From Candidatus Saccharibacteria bacterium UBA6040 (GTDB taxonomy: Bacteria; Patescibacteriota; Saccharimonadia; Saccharimonadales; Saccharimonadaceae), in the NCBI GenBank assembly GCA_002429245.1, contig DIZA01000002.1, forward strand, positions 1 to 64,000: a stretch of 64,000 bases of DNA, read 5' to 3'. Every line of letters starts with the position of its first letter. Positions within the stretch are counted from its first letter, which is position 1. The notes beneath the pieces were generated by a model that was not told the origin of the DNA, ran no database searches, and saw only the letters and a list, made by a program, of their open reading frames with translations. Positions 50,581 to 60,320 of this stretch are shown piece by piece. Made by a program: the position numbers and the translations under genes.

Positions 50581-52092
50581 ATGGCAACACTAAAAGACTT
50601 CCGTGACGAACGACTTCGCAAGCTCGAAGACCTAAAAGGATTAGGATTTAATCCTTATCCTGCTGAATCGCATCGAACGCACAATGCGGGTGCGGTTATT
50701 GCTGACTTTGATGCACTTGAAAACCAAACCGTTACCGTTGCAGGGCGTATTACCGCAATTCGTAAGTTCGGAAAGCTCGCATTCATCGTTGTTAAAGACT
50801 TTAGCGGTCAAGTACAACTGTATTTGAACGAATCTGAAGTTGAAGGACGGGATGTTCCTTCGAATCGTCTTGGTATCGAAGACCTACCGCTACTTGATAC
50901 CGGCGACTTTATTGAAGCCACTGGATCTGTTGGGAAGAGTAAGACTGGCGAGATCTCTGTCTTCGTCAAGCAAATCCGCTTGCTTACTAAAACGCTTCGC
51001 CCAATGCCAAGCGCACAAGAAGGCTTTACGAACAAAGAAGAGCGCATGCGTCGTCGTTACATCGATATGAACGTGAACCAAGAGGTTCGTGATCGCTTTA
51101 TTCGTCGCAGTAAGTTTTGGCAGGCGACTCGTGATTTCTTGAACACAAATGATTTTATTGAAGTAAACGTTCCTGTGCTTGAGCACACCACCGGTGGCGC
51201 TGATGCGACTCCTTTTGTGACACACATGGATGCTTTGGACCAAGACTTTTACCTACGTATTAGTCATGAACTTCCTTTGAAACGTCTTATCGGTGCTGGC
51301 TTTGAAAAAGTCTACGATATTGGTGCACGATTTAGGAACGAAAACTACAGCGACGAACACCTTCCTGAGCACGTTGCGATGGAATGGTACTGGGCATACG
51401 CTAACTGGCAAGACGGCCGTAAGTTTATGGAAGACATGTACAAAGATGTTTTGAAAAAAACATTTGGGACACTGCAATTTAAGCTTGGTAAGTTCGATGT
51501 GAACATGGACGGCGACTGGGAGATCTGGGACTACGCGACCGTTATTAAAGAACGATATGGCATCGACGTGTTTGAATCGTCCCTCGATGATGTCAAGAAA
51601 GCACTGGCTGATAACAAACTTGAAGTTGAACAAACTGAAAACCGCGCTCGCGGTATCGACAAGCTTTGGAAGAACATTCGTAAGGATGTGGCGGGACCTG
51701 TCTGGCTGGTTAATACACCGACATTCATTAGTCCTTTGTCTAAAACAAATCCTGACGATGCGCGTACGGTACAACGTTTTCAGCCTGTCATTGCTGGGTC
51801 TGAACTCGGTAACGGATTCTCTGAATTGAACGACCCGGTTGACCAACTGGATCGTTTCGTCGAGCAACAAGGTATGCGCGACAGTGGTGATGATGAAGCA
51901 ATGATGCTTGATATCGATTACGTTGAAATGCTCGAATACGGTATGCCACCAGCTGTAGGTTGGGGATATAGTGAACGTGTCTTCTGGATCTTTGAAGGTG
52001 TCACTGCTCGGGAAGGCGTGCCTTTCCCGCAACTTCGTCACGAATACGACGAAGTCACCAAGGGTCTCTACCCTGATGTCAAATTCGACTAA
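50581..52092 (+). CDS. lysS: Lysyl-tRNA synthetase, class II
   Basis: 503 residues. An N-terminal OB anticodon-binding domain (about 55-165, VAGRITAIRKFGKLAF), class II motif 2 FRNENYSDEHLPEH and motif 3 GWGYSERVFWIFEG (motif-3-like: usual GIDR is altered to GYSE-R). It charges tRNA-Lys. TATACT 10 nt upstream. Between the catalytic motifs the insert is typical of CPR LysRS. Length matches the family. Confidence 0.93.
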   Translation: MATLKDFRDERLRKLEDLKGLGFNPYPAESHRTHNAGAVIADFDALENQTVTVAGRITAIRKFGKLAFIVVKDFSGQVQLYLNESEVEGRDVPSNRLGIEDLPLLDTGDFIEATGSVGKSKTGEISVFVKQIRLLTKTLRPMPSAQEGFTNKEERMRRRYIDMNVNQEVRDRFIRRSKFWQATRDFLNTNDFIEVNVPVLEHTTGGADATPFVTHMDALDQDFYLRISHELPLKRLIGAGFEKVYDIGARFRNENYSDEHLPEHVAMEWYWAYANWQDGRKFMEDMYKDVLKKTFGTLQFKLGKFDVNMDGDWEIWDYATVIKERYGIDVFESSLDDVKKALADNKLEVEQTENRARGIDKLWKNIRKDVAGPVWLVNTPTFISPLSKTNPDDARTVQRFQPVIAGSELGNGFSELNDPVDQLDRFVEQQGMRDSGDDEAMMLDIDYVEMLEYGMPPAVGWGYSERVFWIFEGVTAREGVPFPQLRHEYDEVTKGLYPDVKFD

Positions 52093-52131
52093 GGGTTCAA
52101 ACAAGCACTAACACTTAGCCTGATTTTGCTC

Positions 52132-52137
52132 TATAGT
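52132..52137 (+). promoter_or_regulatory. -10 box of the ABC transporter operon
   Basis: TATAGT 8 nt before ATG 52146; no ribosome binding site between. Confidence 0.45.
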
Positions 52138-52145
52138 AGAACCAT

Positions 52146-52850
52146 ATGATTGAGATTAAGGGCATTACGAAAACGTACGGGAAAAAGCAGAATGCTTTTT
52201 TGGCACTGGATAATATTAGTTTTGAAATTCCAGATGGAACGACAATTGCGATTATCGGAAAATCGGGAAGTGGTAAATCCACTTTGATGCACGCCATGAG
52301 CGGACTCGATCGTCCTGAAATTGGTGAAGTTGTGATTGATGGCGAAAATATTTTGACGCTAAAACAGCGCCAGATTGATGCCTTCCGTGCCTCAAAAATG
52401 AGCTTTATTTTCCAGAGTTTCTTTATCCAGCCAAATGAAACGTGTTATGACAACGTCGTATTGCCACTTGAAATCGCCGAAGTTCCCCGCGGAGAACGAC
52501 GCGCCAAAGTCGAAGCGGCGCTTGCTGCGGTTGAACTGACGGACAAGATTAAATCGAAAGCCGCGAATCTTTCTGGTGGCCAAAAACAACGCCTTGCGAT
52601 TGCCCGTGCCATTGTGAACGAACCAAAGATTTTATTTGCTGACGAACCGACTGGAAATCTCGACTCGACAACAGGTGAGGTGGTTGAAGATTTCTTATTT
52701 AACTATTCGAAAGAAAACAACGCTACGCTGATTGTGGTGACGCACGACGCTGACCTTGCAAATAAATGTGACGCGCAAATTGAAATCGTTGACGGTAAGA
52801 TCCACTCAACCAAGGGTTTGAAGAAAACTAGTGAAGGGAAGGCGGCATAA
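52146..52850 (+). CDS. ABC transporter ATP-binding protein (MacB/LolD type)
   Basis: 234 residues: Walker A GKSGSGKST (38-46), Q loop FQSFFIQPNETCYDNV, signature LSGGQKQRLAIAR and Walker B ILFADEPTGNLD. The FQ..N..DNV pattern and partner identify the MacB/LolD/FtsE mechanotransmission class. It powers the permease whose start overlaps its stop by one base (TAATG). Confidence 0.94.
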   Translation: MIEIKGITKTYGKKQNAFLALDNISFEIPDGTTIAIIGKSGSGKSTLMHAMSGLDRPEIGEVVIDGENILTLKQRQIDAFRASKMSFIFQSFFIQPNETCYDNVVLPLEIAEVPRGERRAKVEAALAAVELTDKIKSKAANLSGGQKQRLAIARAIVNEPKILFADEPTGNLDSTTGEVVEDFLFNYSKENNATLIVVTHDADLANKCDAQIEIVDGKIHSTKGLKKTSEGKAA

Positions 52851-54130
52851 TGAAAATTACCGATACGATTCGACGCGCTGGACGAAGCCTTCGCCAAGCA
52901 AAAGCCCGGACACTCTTAACGAGTCTTGCGATTGGTGTGGGCGCCTTTACGATTACCCTCAGCCTCGCTGGAGGACAAGGTGGACGTGATTATACTGATG
53001 CGATTGTCAAAGCAAACACCGATGTCAACGAATTAGTCGTGACGAAAAAAGCGCCAGTCTCGTCAACGATTCAAGAATATTCTAATGATGGCAGTGCAAC
53101 CACCACAGGGACATTTGGACGGACGGTGCCAACTATTAAAGACGCCGATATCGCCGTAATCCAAAAAGTCGATGGCGTGAAAAGTGTGACACCAAACTAT
53201 TCACCATCGGTGAACTATGTGACGGCAGGTCAAAAGAAGTATGTTGCGGCGCTGAGTACATTTGCTCCAAGCGTGACGCTAACCTATGCGGCGGGCTCAG
53301 TTAGCGGTGATCTGAAAGATAGTGAAATCATTTTGACCGAAGAGTATGCTTCAGTACTTGGCTTTGCAAGTCCAGCCGATGCGATTGGCAAAACAGTGAC
53401 GATTAATGCGACCATGCTTTCAACTATTTTTGCAGTGGCTCCAACAACTGAGGATGTTGCCTTTACAGTAAAAGCGGTAAGTAGCGCATCTGGCCTGGCA
53501 TTTAGATCACAAAGCTCAATGCTTATCTCAACGAGCGAAGCCAAGGATATCTATACATTTGTGAACCAAGGAACGGCAGCTTACGGCCAATTTCAGTTAG
53601 CATCAGTTGAAGTGAACGACGCAAGTAAAGCGAACGACGTGAAAAGTGTCCTCGAAGGTAAAGGCTTTGATGCCCAGACTGCAGCCGATGTCCTTGGAAC
53701 GGTGAACACATTTATTAATGTGCTCCAGGGAATCTTACTTGGATTCGGTTTTCTGGCGGTACTGACATCAATCTTCGGCATCATTAACACGCAGTACATC
53801 AGCGTGCTCGAACGAACTCAGCAGATTGGGTTGATGAAAGCTCTCGGTATGAGCGCCCGTGACGTTGGACGACTGTTTAAGTACGAAGCAGCCTGGGTTG
53901 GCTTCCTCGGTGGTGCAATTGGTTCTGCCTTCGCATTCATCGTTGGAACGGCCGCGAATCCTCTCATCACAAAAGCGCTCAACCTTGGTGATATTTCACT
54001 CATAAAGTTCACGCCACTGCAAATAGTCATCGTCATTGCTGGTCTGATGCTGGTATCTGTGGGTGCAGGAATCTTACCAGCCCGAAAAGCATCTCGCCTT
54101 GATCCAATTGAAGCTCTTCGGACAGAGTAG
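52850..54130 (+). CDS. ABC transporter permease (MacB/FtsX type)
   Basis: 426 residues: an N-terminal transmembrane segment (about 20-40), a large extracytoplasmic MacB_PCD domain (about 50-270), and three C-terminal transmembrane segments with the FtsX-domain ERTQQIGLMKALGMSARDV coupling helix and ASRLDPIEALRTE ending. It exports peptides or lipoproteins, or extracts lipids, in a complex with the preceding ATPase. No periplasmic adaptor is encoded, as expected in a monoderm. Confidence 0.93.
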   Translation: MKITDTIRRAGRSLRQAKARTLLTSLAIGVGAFTITLSLAGGQGGRDYTDAIVKANTDVNELVVTKKAPVSSTIQEYSNDGSATTTGTFGRTVPTIKDADIAVIQKVDGVKSVTPNYSPSVNYVTAGQKKYVAALSTFAPSVTLTYAAGSVSGDLKDSEIILTEEYASVLGFASPADAIGKTVTINATMLSTIFAVAPTTEDVAFTVKAVSSASGLAFRSQSSMLISTSEAKDIYTFVNQGTAAYGQFQLASVEVNDASKANDVKSVLEGKGFDAQTAADVLGTVNTFINVLQGILLGFGFLAVLTSIFGIINTQYISVLERTQQIGLMKALGMSARDVGRLFKYEAAWVGFLGGAIGSAFAFIVGTAANPLITKALNLGDISLIKFTPLQIVIVIAGLMLVSVGAGILPARKASRLDPIEALRTE

Positions 54131-54138
54131 GGATCTGG

Positions 54139-54144
54139 TACAAT
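54139..54144 (+). promoter_or_regulatory. -10 box of leaderless serS
   Basis: TACAAT exactly 6 nt before ATG 54151. Confidence 0.6.
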
Positions 54145-54150
54145 AGTCCT

Positions 54151-55401
54151 ATGTTAGATATCCGCTTTATCCGAGAGAATCCCGAACTCGTCCAAGATCA
54201 CGCCAAGAAGAAAGGCTACACCGTTAATGTTGCCGAGGTTCTTGAGCTGTATGCAAAAGCCGTTGAAATGGGTCAAAAGCAAGACGTTCTTCGTGAAGAG
54301 AAAAACAGCTTGGCTGCCGAGACTAAAAACGGTGGACGTCCCTCTGATGAAGTGATTGAGCGCGGTCGTGCGATTCGTGATGAAATTCAACAGAATGATG
54401 AAGCATTCTTGGCTGCAACAAAAGCGTATCAAGATGTATTGTGGCAAATTCCGAATATCCTTCAAGACGACGTACCAATTGGCGGTGAAGAAGACAGTGT
54501 TGAGATCAAGAAATGGGGTGAACAAACGTCAGGTGCAATCGATCACCTCGATTTTGCAACCAAACGCGATTGGGTTGATTTCGAACGTGGCGCAAAAGTT
54601 GCCGGTGCGAAGTTCTACTATCTCAAAGGCGACCTCGCCCTGCTTGAGAATGCGATCACACAGTACGCGCTAAACCTCGTCCTTTCAAAAGGCTTTACAT
54701 ACCTGACAGTTCCTTCACTCGTGAACAGCCGAACAGCTACGGGAACAGGCTTTGCACCTCGCACCAGCGACCAGAGTGATGAATACTACATCGAAGGCGA
54801 GGACCTGACGCTTATTGGTACGGCTGAGATTCCTATTACTGGCTATCACGCTGACGAAATTATCGACGAAGCAAAACTGCCATTATTCTATGTTGGCTAC
54901 AGCCCGTCATTCCGCAAAGAGGCGGGGACCTACGGCAAGCATGCCCGTGGACTCTTCCGTGTACACCAATTTAATAAACTCGAAATGTACGCCTTCACAA
55001 CGCCCGAACAAAGTAACGAAGTGCATGAGAAAATTCTTGCGATCGAAGAAGAGATCTGGCAAGCAATCGGTATTCCATACCACGTCATCAATATCGCCAG
55101 TGGCGACCTTGGTGCACCTGCGACCAAGAAGTATGACCTTGAATACTGGTCGCCAGTCGATAGTGTTTACCGCGAACTCACCAGCGCCTCAAACTGCACC
55201 GACTTCCAGGCGCGTAATCTGAACATTCGTGTTCGACGAACGGAATCAGCCAAGGTTGAAGTGCTACACACGCTGAACGGAACCGCCGTTTCCCTGGCTC
55301 GTTCGTTAGTAGCCATTATCGAACACTACCAAAATCCAGATGGGACACTACGTGTGCCAGCGGTATTGCAACCATACTTGAACGGCCGAGAAGTTCTATA
55401 G
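54151..55401 (+). CDS. serS: Seryl-tRNA synthetase
   Basis: 416 residues. Long N-terminal coiled-coil arm (about 25-105) that grips the tRNA-Ser variable arm; class II motif 2 FRKEAGTYGKHARGLFRVHQF and motif 3 NGTAVSLARSLVAIIE. Near-normal length. It also charges tRNA-Sec where present. Its stop (TAG) is followed after 1 nt by the next small gene. Confidence 0.96.
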   Translation: MLDIRFIRENPELVQDHAKKKGYTVNVAEVLELYAKAVEMGQKQDVLREEKNSLAAETKNGGRPSDEVIERGRAIRDEIQQNDEAFLAATKAYQDVLWQIPNILQDDVPIGGEEDSVEIKKWGEQTSGAIDHLDFATKRDWVDFERGAKVAGAKFYYLKGDLALLENAITQYALNLVLSKGFTYLTVPSLVNSRTATGTGFAPRTSDQSDEYYIEGEDLTLIGTAEIPITGYHADEIIDEAKLPLFYVGYSPSFRKEAGTYGKHARGLFRVHQFNKLEMYAFTTPEQSNEVHEKILAIEEEIWQAIGIPYHVINIASGDLGAPATKKYDLEYWSPVDSVYRELTSASNCTDFQARNLNIRVRRTESAKVEVLHTLNGTAVSLARSLVAIIEHYQNPDGTLRVPAVLQPYLNGREVL

Positions 55402-55402
55402 C

Positions 55403-55651
55403 ATGAGTAAAAAGTTCGTAATGATCAGACAGCAAGATCAAGGCGGCGTATCCGGTGTAGGTCATGTTCTTGACGGAATAGAATTTAGCAACAAGAAAGT
55501 TGCAGTCGCATGGTTAGGTAAGGGTACCGTCCATGGCGATAGCGTCGCTGTGTATGACAACTTTGCCGACTTTATGGCAATACATGTTGATAGTCATCCT
55601 GCGAATGGCACTATTATTTTATGGGAAGACGATCCAGACTTTCCTTCGTAA
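55403..55651 (+). CDS. Small hypothetical protein after serS
   Basis: 82 residues, starting 1 nt after serS, so translationally coupled. The sequence alternates short strands (KKFVMIRQQDQGGVSGVGHVL, VAVAWLGKGTVHGDSVAVY), suggesting a small beta-barrel fold. No family recognised. Ends just before element D2. Confidence 0.6.
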   Translation: MSKKFVMIRQQDQGGVSGVGHVLDGIEFSNKKVAVAWLGKGTVHGDSVAVYDNFADFMAIHVDSHPANGTIILWEDDPDFPS

Positions 55652-55664
55652 GAACTTGGTATCG

Positions 55665-55780
55665 CAGGGAGCGACTGTACTTCACCCGAAAAATATCTGG
55701 AACCCGAGCTTTTCCCGGTACTGAAACAGAGAAAAGCCCGGAGTGAAGCGTTTTGAGAGTGAAGTACAGGCGATCTCCGC
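55665..55780 (+). repeat. Structured intergenic element, copy D2
   Basis: A 10-bp stem TGTACTTCAC/GTGAAGTACA (55676-55685 with 55759-55768), flanked by a weaker outer pairing of GGGAGCGA with the downstream ATCTCC region. The interior has ATCTGGAACCCG (55695-55706), a GCTTTTC/GAAAAGC stem (55708-55714 with 55731-55737) and CCGGAGTGAAGCGTTTT. Same motif order as D1, with different but complementary stems. Confidence 0.7.
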
Positions 55781-55849
55781 TCCTCTTATGCTAATGAGAG
55801 TATAATAAGACCATCAATAACCGACAGTTCTTAAGAAACGGAGGCTAAG

Positions 55850-56224
55850 ATGATAGCATCAATTGATATCACCGGCGTGAAGTATACAGCAGGCGACCAA
55901 GTACAAAAATACGTCATGCGTAAAATCGCAAAACTAGACAGGTACTTGCCGCGCCACGCTCGCAAAAGCGTGACCGCAGATGTAAAACTCAAGCAGGTAA
56001 ATCGAGACCACGGTAACAAATACGAAGCCGAGATTATCATCAACGTCCCCGAAAAGCGACTGACCGCCAAAGACTCAACCGTCAACATGTTCGCTGCAAT
56101 CGACATTGTCGAAGCAAAACTTATTAATCAAATGCGCAGATACAAGCACGCGAGTATCACCCATATGGGCAATCGGCGAGTCTTGAGTCGCTTCAAGCGC
56201 ACACAGCGTCCAGAACAGGAGTAG
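55850..56224 (+). CDS. hpf: Ribosome hibernation factor HPF/RaiA (short form)
   Basis: 124 residues: the S30EA fold with KYVMRKIAKLDRYLPRH and IDIVEAKLINQMRRYKH as the ribosome-binding helices. It lacks the C-terminal dimerisation domain of long HPF, but carries a basic tail (RRVLSRFKRTQRPEQE). It blocks the decoding centre of idle ribosomes. GGAGG at 55840-55844 fixes the start; TATAAT at 55800-55805 gives a ~40-nt leader. Confidence 0.93.
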   Translation: MIASIDITGVKYTAGDQVQKYVMRKIAKLDRYLPRHARKSVTADVKLKQVNRDHGNKYEAEIIINVPEKRLTAKDSTVNMFAAIDIVEAKLINQMRRYKHASITHMGNRRVLSRFKRTQRPEQE

Positions 56225-56273
56225 ATCGCTTAAAATTGCGTCAAAAATCCTTGTTAAGTACCCCGTAAGATCG

Positions 56274-56279
56274 TATAAT
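56274..56279 (+). promoter_or_regulatory. -10 box of secA
   Basis: TATAAT with a TTGTTA 18 nt upstream; it gives a leader of about 50 nt before the secA start. Confidence 0.5.
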
Positions 56280-56333
56280 AATACGAAAGAGCAAATTGAC
56301 TGAAGAATTTCCTGAAAGGCGAGGGTACGTGTA

Positions 56334-58958
56334 ATGATTAGTAGGCAGGGTGCGCTCACCAAAATTTTTGGTGACCCGCAAGCAAAGACGCTAAAGCGAC
56401 TACAGAAAAAAGTAGTCTCTATTAATGAGCTTGAAGATAAATACAAGAAACTATCGAAAACTGATCTTAAGAAGCAAACAGAAGTCCTAAAAAAGCGACT
56501 TCAAAAGAAGGGCGAGTCACTCGACACTATCCTGCCTGATGCCTTTGCGCTTGTTCGTGAAGCGAGCAACCGTGTTCTTGGCATGCGTCACTTCGACGTT
56601 CAGCTTATTGGTGGTATGGTGCTCCATGAAGGCAGTGTTGCTGAAATGAAGACCGGTGAAGGGAAGACGCTTGTTGCCACTTTGCCAGCCTACTTGAACG
56701 CACTTGAAGAAAAAGGCGTCCACGTCATCAGTGTGAACGATTACCTTGTTCAACGTGATGCTGCTTGGATGGGTGAGTTATATCACTTCCTTGGCCTGAC
56801 GACTGCCGTTATTATTAACGAAGCCTCATTTATCTTTGATCCTAGCTACACAGCTGACGCATCACATGATGACCCACGCCTGTTGCACCTTCGCCCCGTT
56901 ACACGCAAAGAAGCCTACGCTGCTGATATTACTTACGGCACAAACAATGAATTCGGATTCGACTATCTTCGCGACAACATGGTGAACGAAGTTGATCTGC
57001 TTCGCCAGCGTGATCTTCACTACGCGATCGTCGATGAGGTTGACTCGATTCTGATCGACGAAGCCCGAACGCCACTTATCATTAGTGCGCCGGCCGCTGA
57101 AAACCCTGAAAGCTATATTCAATTTGCTAAAGTTGCCGCAAAACTCGTACCAGATGACTATGTTCTCGACGAAAAGCGCAAAATGGTTGCTTTGACTGAC
57201 GATGGTGTCGACAAGATTCAACGTCTGCTTGGGGTAAAGAACCTTTACAGTCCTGAGTACGTTCGTTCTGTCTATCACCTTGATCAAGCGCTTCGCGCGC
57301 AGACACTATTCCGCCGTGATAAAGACTACGTCGTGACAAAAGACGGTGAAGTCGTGATCGTTGACGAATTTACGGGTCGTCTGATGCAAGGTCGTCGTTA
57401 TAACGAAGGACTGCACCAGGCAATCGAAGCAAAAGAAAAGGTAGAAGTGCTACAAGAGAGCATGACCCTTGCGACTGTCTCATTCCAAAACTACTTCCGT
57501 TTGTATACGAAGCTATCTGGTATGACAGGTACAGCCTTTACTGAAGCCGAAGAATTTCAACAGATCTACAAGATTGATGTGATTCAAATTCCTTCAAACA
57601 AGCCAATTGCGCGTGAAGATCGCCAGGATTTGATCTTTAAGACCGAAAAAGGCAAGCTCAAGGCTATCGCTGATGTCATCGCTGAGTACCACAAAGAAGG
57701 ACGTCCTGTCTTGGTCGGTTCTGCATCAATTTCAAAGAATGAATTGATTGCCGACTGGTTAAAGAAATCAAAGATTCCTTACGAAATCTTGAACGCTAAA
57801 AACAACGAACGTGAAGCAGCGATTATTGAAAAAGCTGGTGAAAAGGGCGCGATTACCCTCGCAACCAACATCGCGGGACGTGGTACTGACATCAAACTTG
57901 GTGAAGGTGTGACAGAACTCGGCGGACTGGTTGTGATCGGTTCAGAGCGACACGAATCTCGTCGTATCGACAATCAGCTTCGTGGTCGTGGTGGTCGTCA
58001 AGGTGACCCAGGACTGACTCAATTCTACGTTTCAACCGAAGACGATTTGATGCGCATTTTCCAGGGTGAACGCATTGCTTCACTGATGGGCCGTATTGGT
58101 ATGGACGACGAAACGCCGATCCAACACAAGATGGTTTCAAATACCCTCGAAGCAGCTCAAAAGCGTGTTGAAGGCTTTAACTTTGATATTCGTAAGAACG
58201 TCGTCCAGTACGACAACGTGATTAACCGTCACCGTCGTGTGGTCTACGTGATTCGTCGCAAGATTCTCGAAGGCGCTGATATCAAATCCGAAATTGAACG
58301 CTTGATTGAAGCAAAAGTTCGTGAATTGACCTTACTTCCAGCGAAGAACAATCCAAACTTTAATTCTCAATTTGAAGATATCTTCCCATTAAACGACAAG
58401 CGCCTCAAGGCAATTGGTGCCGAGAAGAACGACAAAGCTCGTTTCAACCTTGCGATGAAAGAAGTTGCGAAACTCTACAAAGCAAAAGAGGAAGAAGTGG
58501 AAGTTGATGCACTTCGAAAAGTCGAACGTGAAGTCTATCTTCAAGTCCTCGACACGCTTTGGATGCAACACCTCGAGAACATGCAGCACCTTCGTGACGG
58601 TATTCACTGGCGAAGTGTTGGACAACGTGACCCACTTGTTGAATACCGTAGCGAATCTCAAAAACTATTCGATAGTTTGCAATCAACGCTTCGTGATGAA
58701 GTGCTTCGTGCTGTGACGCATGTGACTGCTCGTGATGCGGCTATTCGTGCCGAGGAAGAGCATGACACCGAACTGACACGTTTGGCTGAGTCCGCTGTTA
58801 TTAAGGGCGTCAATGAAGTCACCTCTGGTGAAGCAAACCGCGACAAAGACTTTAAGGTGAAAAAAGCCGAATCAGCTTCTGAAGCAAGTCAAAAGAAGAG
58901 CCAGGCTCGTAAGAAAAAGAAAAGTCAGCGCCAAAATCGTAAAACTGGCCGTAAATAA
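56334..58958 (+). CDS. secA: Protein translocase ATPase SecA
   Basis: 874 residues. Walker A GEGKT in MKTGEGKTLVATLPAYL, DEVDSILIDEARTPLI, GRGTDIKLGEG and LRGRGGRQGDPG are intact, as are the preprotein cross-linking and helical wing/scaffold domains. The C-terminal zinc-binding SEC-C motif (CxCxxxxxxCH) is missing; the chain ends with a Lys/Arg-rich tail (QARKKKKSQRQNRKTGRK). It drives Sec export of the many secreted proteins encoded here. Confidence 0.97.
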   Translation: MISRQGALTKIFGDPQAKTLKRLQKKVVSINELEDKYKKLSKTDLKKQTEVLKKRLQKKGESLDTILPDAFALVREASNRVLGMRHFDVQLIGGMVLHEGSVAEMKTGEGKTLVATLPAYLNALEEKGVHVISVNDYLVQRDAAWMGELYHFLGLTTAVIINEASFIFDPSYTADASHDDPRLLHLRPVTRKEAYAADITYGTNNEFGFDYLRDNMVNEVDLLRQRDLHYAIVDEVDSILIDEARTPLIISAPAAENPESYIQFAKVAAKLVPDDYVLDEKRKMVALTDDGVDKIQRLLGVKNLYSPEYVRSVYHLDQALRAQTLFRRDKDYVVTKDGEVVIVDEFTGRLMQGRRYNEGLHQAIEAKEKVEVLQESMTLATVSFQNYFRLYTKLSGMTGTAFTEAEEFQQIYKIDVIQIPSNKPIAREDRQDLIFKTEKGKLKAIADVIAEYHKEGRPVLVGSASISKNELIADWLKKSKIPYEILNAKNNEREAAIIEKAGEKGAITLATNIAGRGTDIKLGEGVTELGGLVVIGSERHESRRIDNQLRGRGGRQGDPGLTQFYVSTEDDLMRIFQGERIASLMGRIGMDDETPIQHKMVSNTLEAAQKRVEGFNFDIRKNVVQYDNVINRHRRVVYVIRRKILEGADIKSEIERLIEAKVRELTLLPAKNNPNFNSQFEDIFPLNDKRLKAIGAEKNDKARFNLAMKEVAKLYKAKEEEVEVDALRKVEREVYLQVLDTLWMQHLENMQHLRDGIHWRSVGQRDPLVEYRSESQKLFDSLQSTLRDEVLRAVTHVTARDAAIRAEEEHDTELTRLAESAVIKGVNEVTSGEANRDKDFKVKKAESASEASQKKSQARKKKKSQRQNRKTGRK

Positions 58959-59015
58959 CCGCGATTCTGCGCATCCGAACCAACATTAATTAGTAAAAAA
59001 GAAAAGTTACCGTTT

Positions 59016-60311
59016 ATGAACCATACCGTTGAAGAAGTGAAGCTAAAAAATGGCGCAAAAGGCCTGTTTATCAATATTCCTGGCGCCACCGTCATGAGCA
59101 TGCAGTTTCAGTTCAGAGCCGGTAGTCGATATGCGAAAAATAAGGATATCGAGCAAGTTGCGCACATTATGGAGCACATGGCTTTCGGTGCCAACGCGCA
59201 GTTTAAGTCTGAACATGATTTTGAGTCAGAGTTCACCAAAAACGGCGCTTACCATAACGCCTATACCAGCGACCTTTCGATGGTGTATGACACAGACTGT
59301 GCTGACTTTGAATGGGATCGTATTCTTGATCTACAAAAAGTCAGTATTTGTCAGCCTCGATTTAACGCCGTTGAGCTTGAAGCCGAAAAGGGAAATGTTC
59401 GAAGCGAACTTACCAACTATTTGAACGATCACCACCGTATTTTGTGGCCTCGTGTCCAACAACTGCTTGGTGAAGACGTTTTGACCTATCGTCAGGCGAT
59501 TCCAACGATCGCAACCGTGACATTGGCTGATATTCGTGAACATCACCGGCGCACGCACACAACGCGTAATATGCGCTTTGTGATCGCTGGAAAGCTTCGC
59601 GGACGCAAGAGTGACATCATTCGCCAGCTCGAATCATTCGAACTTCCTGAAGGTGAACGCTTTGAGGTCCCGCGCGACGAACTTAGTAGTGCGCGCCCAA
59701 CGGTGATTCGCCGTAAGGACGCAACAAACCTTACCTTTGGGTTGACGCTGAGCGTGCCACGTGAACTTTCTGATGAAGAACTGGATGCGATGCACAACTT
59801 GAATCATATTTTGACGGGGACAACGCATTCGCGCATCTTTGGAAAAGCTCGTGCCAAAGGCCTCGCGTATAGTGTTGGTTCATACACTGGTGCTGGCTTC
59901 TACGACAGTGCTTGGGATATCTCTGGCCAAGTAAATCACGACACGGCGCCTGCCTTATTCGACATTATCGCGAATGAAATTAAAGATGTCCTCGACGGTA
60001 ACCTTACTGAAGAAGAAATCGATGCTGCGAAGTCATTCGGACTTGGTCGCTACCAAATGGGCGCGCAAACGGTATCGCAAATTAGTGGCTTCTACACGAA
60101 TCGCTATTTCGCCGATGACTTTATTAAAGATTACGAAAAAGTGCCTGATATGATCCGTAAAGTTACCCGTGAAAAGATTATGGTGACCGCAAAAAGTTTT
60201 GTTGAAGCGAACACTTGGGTACTAGCTGCAGTGAGTAATGGTGACCGCGACGAAATCGTCGAATTAAATGATAAGCTTACAGGATTGTTTAATTCACCCG
60301 AAGCCGAGTAG
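59016..60311 (+). CDS. M16-family zinc peptidase
   Basis: 431 residues. The inverted zinc motif HIMEH (50-54) with a downstream Glu in the LEAEKGNVRSEL helix marks the active M16 domain; the second, non-catalytic half follows from about 220. Such proteins (pitrilysin/PqqL/processing-peptidase class) degrade small peptides or process signal peptides. No signal peptide, so it is cytoplasmic. The gene begins 57 nt after secA. Confidence 0.92.
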   Translation: MNHTVEEVKLKNGAKGLFINIPGATVMSMQFQFRAGSRYAKNKDIEQVAHIMEHMAFGANAQFKSEHDFESEFTKNGAYHNAYTSDLSMVYDTDCADFEWDRILDLQKVSICQPRFNAVELEAEKGNVRSELTNYLNDHHRILWPRVQQLLGEDVLTYRQAIPTIATVTLADIREHHRRTHTTRNMRFVIAGKLRGRKSDIIRQLESFELPEGERFEVPRDELSSARPTVIRRKDATNLTFGLTLSVPRELSDEELDAMHNLNHILTGTTHSRIFGKARAKGLAYSVGSYTGAGFYDSAWDISGQVNHDTAPALFDIIANEIKDVLDGNLTEEEIDAAKSFGLGRYQMGAQTVSQISGFYTNRYFADDFIKDYEKVPDMIRKVTREKIMVTAKSFVEANTWVLAAVSNGDRDEIVELNDKLTGLFNSPEAE

Positions 60312-60314
60312 AAT
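60309..60314 (+). promoter_or_regulatory. -10 box of leaderless murD
   Basis: TAGAAT exactly 6 nt before ATG 60321, overlapping the stop codon of the M16 gene. Confidence 0.6.
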
Positions 60315-60320
60315 AGAATT

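Noticed and set aside
51253..52104. Long minus-strand frame antisense to lysS
   Set aside because: It mirrors the codon pattern of lysS and has no promoter or ribosome binding site, so it is a shadow frame.
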